DNA of 64,000 nucleotides from assembly GCA_015066345.1 (NCBI GenBank), contig SVOQ01000011.1:21744-85743 (forward strand), read 5' to 3'. Under the pieces are notes generated by a model. It was not told the DNA's origin. It saw nothing but the letters and a program-made list of their open reading frames with translations, and ran no database searches. Position numbers and translations under genes: made by a program. This stretch comes from Oscillospiraceae bacterium. Its GTDB lineage: Bacteria > Bacillota > Clostridia > Oscillospirales > Acutalibacteraceae. Shown one piece after another: positions 34,432 to 43,660 of this stretch (position 1 is its first letter; every line of letters begins with the position of its first letter).

Positions 34432-35849
34432 TTTTTATCCCCTAAAACTTCGGCAACTACTTCACGTTCATCGTAATGAACACGTTCTTTGCCGATTACC
34501 TGATATGTTTCGTGACCCTTACCTGCAAGAATAACTGTATCGCCTTTCTTCGCAATACCCAATGCGTAAGCAATAGCCTCACTTCTGTCTGTAACACAGA
34601 TAACCTCTGCTTTAGAGCCAACCGTACCGATTAAAATATCCTTGATTATTTCATCAGGGTCCTCTGTACGGGGATTATCGGTTGTAACTACAACAATATC
34701 GGATAAATCCGTTGCCATTCTGCCCATTTTAGGACGTTTGGTTTTATCTCGGTCACCACCGCAACCGAAAAGAGTAATAACTCTGCCCTCGGTAAATCCG
34801 CGAACGGCATTAATCGCCTTTTCGAGTCCGTCGGGTGTATGAGCATAGTCGATAATAACACCAAAATCCGTATTAGTCTTTAAAAGTTCTAATCTTCCCT
34901 TAACTGTACCTGCACACGAAATAGCATCGATTACTTCTTCAATATCATATCCGAGTGAGCATACAGAACCAATTGCACAAAGGGAGTTGTAGACCGAAAA
35001 GCTACCGGGAATGTTGAAAATAACCTTTTTACCATTTAATGAATATTCAACTCTATCGGAGAAATATTCTATATCTTCAGCTTTATAATCACAAGAGGAA
35101 TTAATACCGTATGTTTTAGTGTGAGCAAAAATACCATCGCTCATATATTCCCCTGTTTCATCATCCGCATTTATAACCGCTTCATCACAGTTAAGGAACA
35201 ACATTTTTTTGCAACGTTTATATTCCTCGATAGTACCGTGGTAATCAAGATGGTCCTGAGTAAGGTTGGTAAAGGCGCCTGTTTTAAAATGTATTCCTGC
35301 AAGACGCATCTGATGAAAAGCCTGTGACGATGTTTCCATAACGCAGTATTCAATGCCGTCATCAACCATCATTTTGAAAAGTTTGTGCATATCATAGGGG
35401 TCGGGTGTTGTGAGCTCTGTATGGAACTCCTTATCACCAACCATATTTTTAACAGTGCCGATAAGACCACTTTTCTCACCTAATTGAGCGAGAATATCTT
35501 TAATAACAAAGGCGGTGGTAGTTTTGCCGTTTGTACCGGTTATACCGATTAAGGTAAGCTTATCTACCGCACAATCATTAAGATTTTTGCACATTACAGC
35601 ATAAGCTTCACGGGTGTTTTCTACAAGAATCTGTTCTTCAAGACCCAAATCCTTTGAAACAATAACCGCTTTTGCACCCTCTTTCAAGGCATTTTCCGCA
35701 AAGGTATGACCGTCAAAACGTGCACCTACAACGCAAACGAAAGCACAACCCTCACTTATCCGGTGAGTTTTATCGGTTACATCCGAGATTTCACGGTCTT
35801 CGTATTCAGAAAGTATATTTATACCCTTTAAAAGTTCTGATAAAAGCAT
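34428..35849 (-). CDS. murE: UDP-MurNAc-dipeptide:meso-DAP ligase
   Basis: 473 aa. ITGTNGKTTTAFVI is the P-loop, MKTSSQAFHQMR-type helix and LTQDHLDYHGT the carbamylated-Lys region. The C-terminal TTDNPRTEDPDEI contains DNPR, the signature of enzymes adding meso-diaminopimelate rather than lysine, which predicts mDAP peptidoglycan. It lies 15 bp after the PBP gene and overlaps murF. Confidence 0.96.
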   Translation of the reverse strand: MLLSELLKGINILSEYEDREISDVTDKTHRISEGCAFVCVVGARFDGHTFAENALKEGAKAVIVSKDLGLEEQILVENTREAYAVMCKNLNDCAVDKLTLIGITGTNGKTTTAFVIKDILAQLGEKSGLIGTVKNMVGDKEFHTELTTPDPYDMHKLFKMMVDDGIEYCVMETSSQAFHQMRLAGIHFKTGAFTNLTQDHLDYHGTIEEYKRCKKMLFLNCDEAVINADDETGEYMSDGIFAHTKTYGINSSCDYKAEDIEYFSDRVEYSLNGKKVIFNIPGSFSVYNSLCAIGSVCSLGYDIEEVIDAISCAGTVKGRLELLKTNTDFGVIIDYAHTPDGLEKAINAVRGFTEGRVITLFGCGGDRDKTKRPKMGRMATDLSDIVVVTTDNPRTEDPDEIIKDILIGTVGSKAEVICVTDRSEAIAYALGIAKKGDTVILAGKGHETYQVIGKERVHYDEREVVAEVLGDKK

Positions 35850-35864
35850 TTCGACACCTCTTTT

Positions 35865-38084
35865 TTAATCGTCCTGAACGCCTGTTGTTGTTTTAAAGTA
35901 AACTGTTATTGTTGTACCAAGTTCGGCTTTTGTTCCCGCCTCAATACTCTGACGGTAGGAAACAACCTCACTATTGAGAGCCGCACCAGATACTTTAATA
36001 TTATAACCGGCATTTACCGCCATTCTGTTCGCCTCACTGATACTCATACCCGTAAGGTTCGGAACAGTTGAAGACTGACTGCTATTATCCTTTTCGGTGT
36101 AGAGAATAACCACACCACCCATAGGAATACTCTGATTCTTTGCAGGATACTGAGCAAGAACGGTATCACCGTCACCAACAACTCTTGCAGTAAAGTTCTG
36201 AGCCGTAAGCACATTCTTTGCCCCAGTAACGGTCATACCGTTAACATCGGGAGTTGCTGCGTTGAGTTTTGAAAGTTCCTCGTCGGTGTACACAGGCTCG
36301 ACATTCATATATTTAAGAGTCTGCTCAATAACTGAACCCGCAACGGGTGCCGCAATAGCACCACCGCCGTGGTTACCGACCTGAGGCTCATCTATAATTA
36401 TAAGAACCGCTATTTTGGGGTCATCTGCAGGAGCACAACCTACGAAAGACGCAATATACTGACCGTCAACCGTAAGTTTTTCGGAAGTACCGGTTTTACC
36501 CGCTACTCTGTAACCGGGAATATATGCATTTTTACCTGTACCCTCGGAAACAACCTTTTCCATCATACCGATAACGGTTTCGCTGGTACTCCGGGAAACT
36601 ACCTGACGTCTTACGGTAGGTGTTTTTTCAAAAAGAGTATTTCCGTCACCGTCAAGTTTTTTAGCCACAACGTAGGGTTCCATAAGTTTACCGCCATTAG
36701 CAACGGCAGAAACCGCCGTAATCATCTGAATAGCACTGACCTGGAAGGTCTGACCGAATGCACTGGAGGAAAGCTGAGCGATACCCATATTTTCTTTTGA
36801 GTGATATGTGATATCCGCCGCGGGTGAAGCCTCGGCAGGTAAATCAACACCCGTTGTTTCGGTAAAACCGAATGCCTCGAAATATTTATAAAATCTATCC
36901 GTACCAAGTTCCTGACCAACCGTAATAAAGAACGGGTTACAGGAATTCATAAGACCTTCGGTAAAACTCTGAGTACCGTGACCTTCGTGACGGTGGCATC
37001 TGATAGTGTTATCCGCAACGCGGATAGCACCCGTACAATTATAAGTTGAATTAGTCGTAACTACGCCCTCTTCAAGTCCCGCAGCGGCAGTAAATATTTT
37101 AAAAACTGAACCGGGCTCATAAGTATCACTTATGGCTCTGTTTCGCCACATAAGATAAACCGCATTATTATAAGCAACGTCATACTCATCCTCGTCGGTT
37201 ATCTTAGCGAGTTCTTTGAGGGTTTCTTCATCCGTAATAACGGACGGTTCATTAAGGTTATAGTCGGGCATTGTTGCCATAGCAAGAATAGCACCCGTAT
37301 CAACATCCATAACAATACCGTAAGCAGATGCGGCATCATTATCAATAACCGCCTGTGACAAGCCTTTTTCAAGGTAATACTGTACAGTTTTATCAATTGT
37401 AAGAACGAGACTTGTACCCTGCTCCGCATCAAACTTAGTTTCGTAATTGCTTGACATATTATGGCTGTTAGCATCCTTAGCGGTGATAATTCTACCGGGG
37501 ACACCTGTCAGAGTGTCATTATAAGCCAGTTCAACACCCGCTCTGCCGTTATTATCACTATTTGTCATACCGATGATGGTGGATGCAAAATTACCGAGGG
37601 GATAATATCTTTTTGTATCAGGGTCAATACCGATAACCTCATACAGGTCATTTTCTTTTATGAACTTAGAAACTGCCGTTTTTTCGTTATATTCAACACG
37701 GCTTTTGATTTTCACGTAACTGTAATCGGAATTACTGATTTTTTCTTTAATATTTTCAACTTTAAGGTCCTTAAAAATACCCGCAAGACCCGTTGCCACA
37801 AGATTTTTTTCGGTTTCATCCTCAATTTTTGAAGGATTGACATAAACGAGCCACGCAGAAGCACTTTCCGCAAGGACATTCATTTTTGCGTCGTAAATAA
37901 CACCGCGGTCGGCAGAAATAACCGTATCACTAAGTTGCTGAGCCTCGGCGGCAGTTTTATATTCCTCCGATTTTATTACCTGAAACCAGAAAAGACGGCA
38001 TATATCCACACCGAAACCGAGTACAAGAATAACCGCTATTGCAGAAATGCAACGTTTTTTCAAATTCATATTAACTCGTGACAC
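35865..38084 (-). CDS. Class B penicillin-binding protein with PASTA domains (SpoVD/FtsI type)
   Basis: 739 aa. The start is GTG 38084, seven bases after GAGG; the ATG at 38069 is the alternative. One membrane helix (about 7-25), a PBP dimerisation domain (DRGVIYDAKMNVLAES), the transpeptidase with the SxxK serine in YEPGSVFKIFTAAAGL, SCN, and KTGTSEK, then two PASTA repeats at the C-terminus. PASTA domains and position in dcw fit SpoVD/PbpB. It crosslinks septal or spore cortex peptidoglycan with FtsW/SpoVE. Confidence 0.95.
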   Translation of the reverse strand: MSRVNMNLKKRCISAIAVILVLGFGVDICRLFWFQVIKSEEYKTAAEAQQLSDTVISADRGVIYDAKMNVLAESASAWLVYVNPSKIEDETEKNLVATGLAGIFKDLKVENIKEKISNSDYSYVKIKSRVEYNEKTAVSKFIKENDLYEVIGIDPDTKRYYPLGNFASTIIGMTNSDNNGRAGVELAYNDTLTGVPGRIITAKDANSHNMSSNYETKFDAEQGTSLVLTIDKTVQYYLEKGLSQAVIDNDAASAYGIVMDVDTGAILAMATMPDYNLNEPSVITDEETLKELAKITDEDEYDVAYNNAVYLMWRNRAISDTYEPGSVFKIFTAAAGLEEGVVTTNSTYNCTGAIRVADNTIRCHRHEGHGTQSFTEGLMNSCNPFFITVGQELGTDRFYKYFEAFGFTETTGVDLPAEASPAADITYHSKENMGIAQLSSSAFGQTFQVSAIQMITAVSAVANGGKLMEPYVVAKKLDGDGNTLFEKTPTVRRQVVSRSTSETVIGMMEKVVSEGTGKNAYIPGYRVAGKTGTSEKLTVDGQYIASFVGCAPADDPKIAVLIIIDEPQVGNHGGGAIAAPVAGSVIEQTLKYMNVEPVYTDEELSKLNAATPDVNGMTVTGAKNVLTAQNFTARVVGDGDTVLAQYPAKNQSIPMGGVVILYTEKDNSSQSSTVPNLTGMSISEANRMAVNAGYNIKVSGAALNSEVVSYRQSIEAGTKAELGTTITVYFKTTTGVQDD

Positions 38085-38157
38085 ATAAACACCTCGCAAA
38101 CCTATCAATGCAAAAAAGAGAGTCGAGCATCTCTCAACTCTCATATATATTTTTTAT

Positions 38158-38721
38158 TCAGAAAATATATGCAAACAATGTTTTCAATTTACTTTCTTCT
38201 TTTTCTCCGAGAGTTTTTTCACCGGAAACAACTATTTCGTCACCTTCGGAAAGGTCAATATAGTTAATCTGATAACTTTCGGCTTTAACCATACCCAATT
38301 CGTTCTCTGCGTACTCCTCGATCCGGTCCGAAGCTATCATACTGTTAAGCTCTGCGTTAAGTCTTACATTTTCGCCCTGAGCAATTTTAATATCGCTCTG
38401 TACTGATGCTATCTCAGTTGTAAGATTATCATTCTTGGTCTGCATCACAAGAAGAACAACCATCAAAGAAACGCAAAGCACACAGAAACACATTATCTTT
38501 TTAACGACTGCAGGAATGGCAACGCTCTTAGCATCACGCTCTGCCTCGTACTGTATATCGTTTATAACCTTTGAAACGTTCGTCTTTTTAGACACAGGTT
38601 TTCTTACGGGAGCAGCGTTACGTTTAGGTTGTCCGTTAGTTTTATTCTGTTTTTTGGGTTCCTCGATAACCTGAGGTTCGAAAAGCGAAAAGTCGTAAGC
38701 TTCTGTTCCTCTGTAAACCAT
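38158..38721 (-). CDS. FtsL-like divisome protein
   Basis: 187 aa. Long basic N-terminal cytoplasmic segment, one membrane helix (IMCFCVLCVSLMVVLLVM), then a coiled coil (KNDNLTTEIASVQSDIKIAQ and on) and a short ENELGMVKAESYQINYI box typical of FtsL/DivIC. Identification rests on architecture and on position between rsmH and the class B PBP, where ftsL always lies; sequence conservation is low in this family. Confidence 0.85.
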   Translation of the reverse strand: MVYRGTEAYDFSLFEPQVIEEPKKQNKTNGQPKRNAAPVRKPVSKKTNVSKVINDIQYEAERDAKSVAIPAVVKKIMCFCVLCVSLMVVLLVMQTKNDNLTTEIASVQSDIKIAQGENVRLNAELNSMIASDRIEEYAENELGMVKAESYQINYIDLSEGDEIVVSGEKTLGEKEESKLKTLFAYIF

Positions 38722-38744
38722 AACTTCCTCCCACGGGGATTTGA

Positions 38745-39674
38745 TTACTCCCCTATTTTTATTGCCGTACGCAATTTTGCACTACGGCTTCTGTTATTTT
38801 CATCAACTTCTTTACCCGAAGCCTTAATACCCGAAGATTTCACAATGGCTTTGGGTTTTCTACCACAAACACAAACGGGAAAATCCTTAGGGCATATACA
38901 CCCTTCTTTAAGTGTTCTGAAATAATCTTTAACTATTTTATCCTCCAGAGAATGGAATGTAATAATGGATAAAACACCGTCATCCTTAAGATTTTTGAAC
39001 ATTAAGGGAAGAGTGTTTTTAAGAACATCCAATTCACCGTTAACTTCAATGCGTATAGCCTGAAAAGTTTTTCTTGCAGGATGACCATTACGACGAAACT
39101 TAGCGGGAATGGCATTTGACACAATTTCCGCAAGTTCAAGAGTTGTTTCTATTGCCTTTTCTTCACGGGCACGGATTATGGCATTTGCAACTCTGTCGGC
39201 AAATTTTTCCTCACCGTAACGGGATATTATTGTATACAACTCATTTTTGGAATACGTATTAACAACATCATAAGCACTTTTGCCCTGTTGACTCATTCGC
39301 ATATCAAGGGGTGCATCATAATGAAAAGAGAAACCTCTTTCCGCAGTATCAAGTTGGTGACTGCTAACGCCAAGGTCCGCAACCATACCGTCAACACCAT
39401 TTATACCCAACTCCGAAAGAATACTGTCAATTGCAGAGAAGTTGCTTTTTACAATCTGTACTCTCGAATCGCCTTTGAAACGCTCCGTAATAGTTGCGAT
39501 AGCATCGGGGTCCTGGTCAATAAGCACCATCCTACCCTGCTCATTAAGATGAGCGAGAATAGCCGCCGAATGACCGCCACCACCCGAAGTACAGTCAACG
39601 TATATACCGTCGGGCTTTATATTTAATGAATCGACTGATTCCTGAAGTAAAACTGATATATGTTTAAAATCCAT
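38745..39674 (-). CDS. rsmH: 16S rRNA (cytosine(1402)-N(4))-methyltransferase
   Basis: 309 aa SAM-dependent methyltransferase modifying C1402 in the ribosomal P site. HISVLLQESVDSL, DCTSGGGGHSAAIL (SAM motif I), DLGVSSHQLDTAERGFSF and FRRNGHPARKTFQAIRIEVN are diagnostic. Second gene of the dcw operon, 11 bp after mraZ. Confidence 0.97.
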   Translation of the reverse strand: MDFKHISVLLQESVDSLNIKPDGIYVDCTSGGGGHSAAILAHLNEQGRMVLIDQDPDAIATITERFKGDSRVQIVKSNFSAIDSILSELGINGVDGMVADLGVSSHQLDTAERGFSFHYDAPLDMRMSQQGKSAYDVVNTYSKNELYTIISRYGEEKFADRVANAIIRAREEKAIETTLELAEIVSNAIPAKFRRNGHPARKTFQAIRIEVNGELDVLKNTLPLMFKNLKDDGVLSIITFHSLEDKIVKDYFRTLKEGCICPKDFPVCVCGRKPKAIVKSSGIKASGKEVDENNRSRSAKLRTAIKIGE

Positions 39675-39685
39675 AAAAGCACCTA

Positions 39686-40114
39686 TCAGAAATTGATATT
39701 AAGAGAATCGGTGGACTGTTCATCAAGAATAGCAAGTTCCTTAGCCCATTCTTCAGGTGACCAGATTTCTATATGGTTGTTATTACCGACGATGTGAACT
39801 TCGCCCTCGATACCCGCATACTCTTTAAGAGCCGCGTTAAGTGTAAGTCTACCGCCTTTATCAACCTCACCACTGACAACACCCGAAAGTATCTTTCTTG
39901 CCATACGGCGCATAAGTTGGTTATGTTCACCGCTTTGATTGAACTCTTTGTAAAGTTCGTTCCAACCTGCTTCGGAATAAATAAAAATACATTTAGTGTC
40001 GGAATCAGGTGATTTGATAAGATAAGCCTTTGTACCTAATTCGTCACGAAGAGCCGCCGGCACTTTGAAACGATTTTTATCATCAAGAGAATGGTCAAAC
40101 TGACTACAAAACAT
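39686..40114 (-). CDS. mraZ: Transcriptional regulator MraZ
   Basis: 142 aa with two SpoVT/AbrB-like half-domains (HSLDDKNRFKVPAALRDELG and SGEVDKGGRLTLNAALKEYAG). MraZ forms a ring and represses its own dcw operon by binding tandem 10-bp repeats. Such repeats lie just upstream (40152-40191). RBS GGAAGGGG. First gene of the operon. Confidence 0.95.
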   Translation of the reverse strand: MFCSQFDHSLDDKNRFKVPAALRDELGTKAYLIKSPDSDTKCIFIYSEAGWNELYKEFNQSGEHNQLMRRMARKILSGVVSGEVDKGGRLTLNAALKEYAGIEGEVHIVGNNNHIEIWSPEEWAKELAILDEQSTDSLNINF

Positions 40115-40151
40115 ACCGACACCCCTTCCAAATTAAGATTCAACAGTCAAA

Positions 40152-40191
40152 ATCGAGACACTTTAGCCCATTTCGAGACACATCGTACCAC
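40152..40191 (-). promoter_or_regulatory. MraZ operator: four 10-bp direct repeats
   Basis: On the minus strand, in order: GTGGTACGAT (40191-40182), GTGTCTCGAA (40181-40172), ATGGGCTAAA (40171-40162), GTGTCTCGAT (40161-40152). The spacing of exactly 10 bp and the TGKGN-N5 core match known MraZ boxes (TGGGN every 10 bp). The repeats begin one base after the -10, so bound MraZ would cover the start of transcription. Confidence 0.8.
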
Positions 40192-40192
40192 T

Positions 40193-40221
40193 ATTATATT
40201 TTTTAATACCTGTTTTGTCAA
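40193..40221 (-). promoter_or_regulatory. Consensus SigA promoter of the dcw operon
   Basis: On the minus strand TTGACA (40221-40216), 17-bp spacer, TATAAT (40198-40193): a perfect SigA promoter directly abutting the MraZ repeats. Confidence 0.85.
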
Positions 40222-40275
40222 TAGTTTTCACTAAAAAAATATAGTTTTTCTCGTGGTTTTTCGGCAAAAAGCAAA

Positions 40276-40313
40276 GCAAAAAACCTTGCAACACAAAAAC
40301 GTGTTACAAGGTT
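40276..40313 (-). terminator. Terminator of condensation-like gene
   Basis: On the minus strand AACCTTGTAACAC/GTGTTGCAAGGTT with one internal mismatch, loop GTTTTT-like, followed by TTTTTTG. It insulates the dcw promoter. Confidence 0.8.
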
Positions 40314-40330
40314 AAAAAACAAGTGATTTT

Positions 40331-41623
40331 TTATTGTATTTTTCTTATATTCCCGATAGCCGTATCCACTATCTTACGGGCAATCGCATCCCCGCATTTT
40401 TGAGTTTTATATCTGAAATTTACGTACCCTTCCCCGTCTTTCATAATAAAATCAAGAGCAGTTGCACACCTCATTTTAAATGGCTCGGCTACATAAATAT
40501 CCTCAAATTCTTTTATGTCACGCCAATATTCCTGCTCAAGATTACAGTAAAAATAATCGCACATCTTTTCACAGGCACAACCATAATTTTCCGCAACAGT
40601 ACGGGCGGTTTTGCTTTTGAATGCCCCCGCTTTATACACATACGATCCGTCGCACAAAGATGGTGAAACACGCATAAGAAGTACATCATCATAAAAAACT
40701 TTAAAGGTTGATGTTGCGTTTTTATAGCAATCAACGTGAAAAGCTTTTGATCTTTCGCTAAAATCCCCTTCTGCGTACTTCTTTTTATACGACATCTCGA
40801 AAATTCCGTTATAAGCACCGATTCTGTAATCTTCAGAATTCACAAAAAACAATCTTTCGTCGGCGTATATATTCATCTTATTAAACTTTTTCTTACCCGC
40901 TATATTCTGAAGCAGAGCATCGTAAAAAGTGAAGCCCACAAAAGCTACAACATCCATATTCTGTTTTTTGCAAAAATCTTTTAACGCAGATAGCTCACCC
41001 TCGGTAATTCGGGTACAAATGCTGTTCGTATCACCCTTTGTTTTATCAAAAGATTCTTTGGATTTAATGTAGTCATCCACATTAAAAACACGTGCATCCT
41101 TCTGCCATTTTAAATCCAGATCAGCAGAAAGTCGGTCAATTACAGGTGACGCAACCTCCAAGGGTAAATCAGTTTTTTCGGACAAAAGATTTATATTTGA
41201 AGGTTCAACGTTTCTCAACGGTTCTTTATAGAATCCTTTTAAATCAATCGCCAGACGCAAAAGTGATTTTGCATCACAAACAGCCGTATGGGCGGCTATA
41301 ACAAGAACGCCATCCGAAGTATACGAAAACTCAAATGTCTTATTATAAAAAGCCACACCACATTTTTCGTACCTTTTTTTCAATTCTTCTGCTGTATCCT
41401 GACAAAAGATAATCTCTTGCTCCACAGAGTCGGTCAGAACGTAGGCTTCCCCATCTTCCTCAAGAGAAATCCGCGAAGTTACAATTGATTCTTTGGTACA
41501 TAACAACCTTAGAGCTTTCTCAAGTCCGTTTTTTTGAAAATCATATTTACCACAGAACAACACCGCGTTATCAAACTCAAACAAACGGTTTCTTGTTAAG
41601 CCCAGTTTGTATTTTTCAGACAT
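40331..41623 (-). CDS. Condensation-domain-like acyltransferase homologue
   Basis: 430 aa; ATG 41623 follows GGAGA inside the pncB tail and lies one base after the pncB stop. The layout resembles the CAT/condensation superfamily: an N-terminal half ending in VLVIAAHTAVCDAKSLLRLAIDL and a second half with an acceptor-side strand pattern (VVAFVGFTFYDALLQNIAG). The catalytic HHxxxDG motif reads HTAVCDA, so the second, catalytic His and the Gly are lost. No carrier protein or adenylation gene is nearby. Recognition is moderate; an inactive or repurposed member of the fold is the best guess. Confidence 0.5.
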   Translation of the reverse strand: MSEKYKLGLTRNRLFEFDNAVLFCGKYDFQKNGLEKALRLLCTKESIVTSRISLEEDGEAYVLTDSVEQEIIFCQDTAEELKKRYEKCGVAFYNKTFEFSYTSDGVLVIAAHTAVCDAKSLLRLAIDLKGFYKEPLRNVEPSNINLLSEKTDLPLEVASPVIDRLSADLDLKWQKDARVFNVDDYIKSKESFDKTKGDTNSICTRITEGELSALKDFCKKQNMDVVAFVGFTFYDALLQNIAGKKKFNKMNIYADERLFFVNSEDYRIGAYNGIFEMSYKKKYAEGDFSERSKAFHVDCYKNATSTFKVFYDDVLLMRVSPSLCDGSYVYKAGAFKSKTARTVAENYGCACEKMCDYFYCNLEQEYWRDIKEFEDIYVAEPFKMRCATALDFIMKDGEGYVNFRYKTQKCGDAIARKIVDTAIGNIRKIQ

Positions 41624-41624
41624 A

Positions 41625-43082
41625 TCAGTTTTCTCCGATAACATCATTCTGATGCATAATTTTTTCTATAAGGGACTGCTTGATTCCCCAGAGTTTACCC
41701 GAGAAATCCACATAATATCTATGAGGATTTTCGAAACGCACAACTTCCTCCCAAAGGGATGAAACCTGTTCATTACAGTAGCTGCACACTTCCTCAAGAG
41801 AGGGCACAGTATATACACACTCGCCTTTTCTGAAAACCGTTACAAGCATTTCACGGGCAACAAAATTATCAACAGTTTTTCGTTTCCAAGTGAAATCCGG
41901 GTCAAAAAGAGAGTAAGTTTTTTCGTTATCAATGTTTTCATCTTCCGTAGTAAGCACATCTGCAATAGCCTTACCCGTATCCATATCAAAAAGTCTCCAC
42001 ACACGTTTCGAGCAAGGTGTAGTAATTTTATTAACGTTATTACTTACCATAATAGCGGGAATTTTATCCCCATTCTTTTCAGTTTCACAGAGTTTATAAA
42101 CACCGTCAAGCACAGGAGAAGATGCGGATGTTATTAACTTTTCACCCACAACGAAACCGTCAATTTTTGCACCCTGATTAAGCATATCTTTAATGAGAAT
42201 TTCATCAAGAGAATTGGATGCATATATATCACAATCAGGGAATCCCGCTTCATCAAGCATTCTACGTGCACGTTTTGAAAGATAAGTCATATCGCCACTG
42301 TCAATTATAATACCCGCAGGTCTGAGACCCTGGGGTACAAGCACCTCGTTAAAAGCACGTATTGCATTTTTAACACCGCTATCGAGAGTGTCATAAGTAT
42401 CAACCAACAACATACCATTCTCGCCGTGCTCTTCAAGATACACTTTAAAAGCATCAATTTCACTTTCAAAAAGTTGAACCCAACCGTGACTCATCATAGT
42501 AGCAACGGGAATACCGTACTTTTTATACGCAGGATAAAGAGTTGTAGCATTAAAACCGCCTATATAAGCCGCTCTCGCACCGTCAATTGCCGCGTCAAGA
42601 CCCTGAGCACGTCTGGCACCCATCTCTATAACCTGTCTGCCGGAAGCGGCACGAACAATACGATTTGCCTTTGTAGCAATAAGAGTCTGATGATTTATAG
42701 TGTTAAGAAGTATAGTCTCAATAAACTGAGCCTGAATAGCAGGACCGTGAACTTTAACTATGGGTTCATTAGGGAAAACGGGTGTACCCTCAGGCATAGC
42801 ATATACGTCACACCGGAATTTGAAGTTTTCAAGATATTCTAAAAGTTTATCCGAAAAGCCTTTTGATTTTAAATCTTCTATTGCATCTTTATCAAACTTA
42901 ATATTCTGTAATCGCTCGATTAACTGTTCAAGACCCGCCATAACGGCAAATCCGCCTTTATCTGGAATTTCACGGAAAAACATATCATAAGTAACTTTAA
43001 CATTTTCCATACCCGCACCAAGAAGCCCCTCGGCGGTAGCAAAACAATTATAATCTGCAAAAATGTCACTATAAAAACTCAT
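41625..43082 (-). CDS. pncB: Nicotinate phosphoribosyltransferase
   Basis: 485 aa. It makes nicotinate mononucleotide from nicotinate and PRPP in NAD salvage. KANRIVRAASGRQVIEMGARRAQGLDAAI, DTYDTLDSGVKNAI and DSGDMTYLSKRARRMLDEAG are family motifs, and the Zn-ribbon-like C-terminal segment is present. Its stop is one base from the start of the condensation-like gene, so they share a transcript. RBS GAGAGGTG. Confidence 0.94.
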   Translation of the reverse strand: MSFYSDIFADYNCFATAEGLLGAGMENVKVTYDMFFREIPDKGGFAVMAGLEQLIERLQNIKFDKDAIEDLKSKGFSDKLLEYLENFKFRCDVYAMPEGTPVFPNEPIVKVHGPAIQAQFIETILLNTINHQTLIATKANRIVRAASGRQVIEMGARRAQGLDAAIDGARAAYIGGFNATTLYPAYKKYGIPVATMMSHGWVQLFESEIDAFKVYLEEHGENGMLLVDTYDTLDSGVKNAIRAFNEVLVPQGLRPAGIIIDSGDMTYLSKRARRMLDEAGFPDCDIYASNSLDEILIKDMLNQGAKIDGFVVGEKLITSASSPVLDGVYKLCETEKNGDKIPAIMVSNNVNKITTPCSKRVWRLFDMDTGKAIADVLTTEDENIDNEKTYSLFDPDFTWKRKTVDNFVAREMLVTVFRKGECVYTVPSLEEVCSYCNEQVSSLWEEVVRFENPHRYYVDFSGKLWGIKQSLIEKIMHQNDVIGEN

Positions 43083-43224
43083 AATGCACCTCTCGGTAAT
43101 TTTATAAGCTTATTTTAACACATTGTCACACTCATAGCAAACATTTTATGATTAAAATACAAGGTTTTCTGTTACGTTTTTCATCAAAATATAAAAAAAT
43201 GTTGAAAAAAAGATATTTTTTCAC

Positions 43225-43253
43225 TTGCAAGTTGATTATTGTTATGATATCAT
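43225..43253 (+). promoter_or_regulatory. SigA-type promoter of small XRE regulator
   Basis: TTGCAA (43225-43230), 17-bp spacer, TATCAT (43248-43253). A perfect palindrome ATGATATCAT (43244-43253) overlaps the -10, a plausible autoregulatory operator. Confidence 0.5.
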
Positions 43254-43294
43254 TACATCAAGGCAATATATTCAACATTAAGGGGGACTAAAAG

Positions 43295-43543
43295 ATGAGA
43301 ATCAGGAAACAGCCCATAGGCACCAAAAACATCTGCGGAACCAAAGTTGAAGAAAGAAGAAAAGCCATAGGAATGAAACAAAAGGATCTTCTGACACAGC
43401 TTCAAATCCGAGGTGTAGATCTTAATGCATCGGGTCTTTCCAAATTAGAGGGACAAATACGTTCTGTTTGCGATACCGAACTTATCGCACTTTCAGAAGT
43501 ATTGGGCGTATCCGTAAACTGGCTTCTCGGAATTGAAGATTAA
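43295..43543 (+). CDS. Small XRE-family DNA-binding protein
   Basis: 82 aa, single helix-turn-helix domain: VEERRKAIGMKQKDLLTQLQ, then a longer-than-usual recognition region (RGVDLNASGLSKLEGQIRSV), ending in LSEVLGVSVNWLLG as in SinR/cI-like regulators. RBS AAGGGGGA. Own promoter and terminator. Target unknown. Confidence 0.85.
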   Translation: MRIRKQPIGTKNICGTKVEERRKAIGMKQKDLLTQLQIRGVDLNASGLSKLEGQIRSVCDTELIALSEVLGVSVNWLLGIED

Positions 43544-43560
43544 GCAAATCTGATACAAAA

Positions 43561-43598
43561 GCATCAAAGGTGTTATTACCTTTGGTGCTTTATTTTTT
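43561..43598 (+). terminator. Terminator of small XRE gene
   Basis: Stem GCATCAAAGGT (43561-43571) with ACCTTTGGTGC (43578-43588), one G-T pair, then TTTATTTTTT. Confidence 0.85.
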
Positions 43599-43660
43599 GT
43601 AAAAATTACCGTTGATTATAAAACTCATCTTTCAAACAATATAGTATCACTATGCCTTTG

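Noticed and set aside
40331..41623. Nonribosomal peptide biosynthesis cluster
   Set aside because: The condensation-like protein is alone, lacks its catalytic motif and has no adenylation or carrier domain around it.
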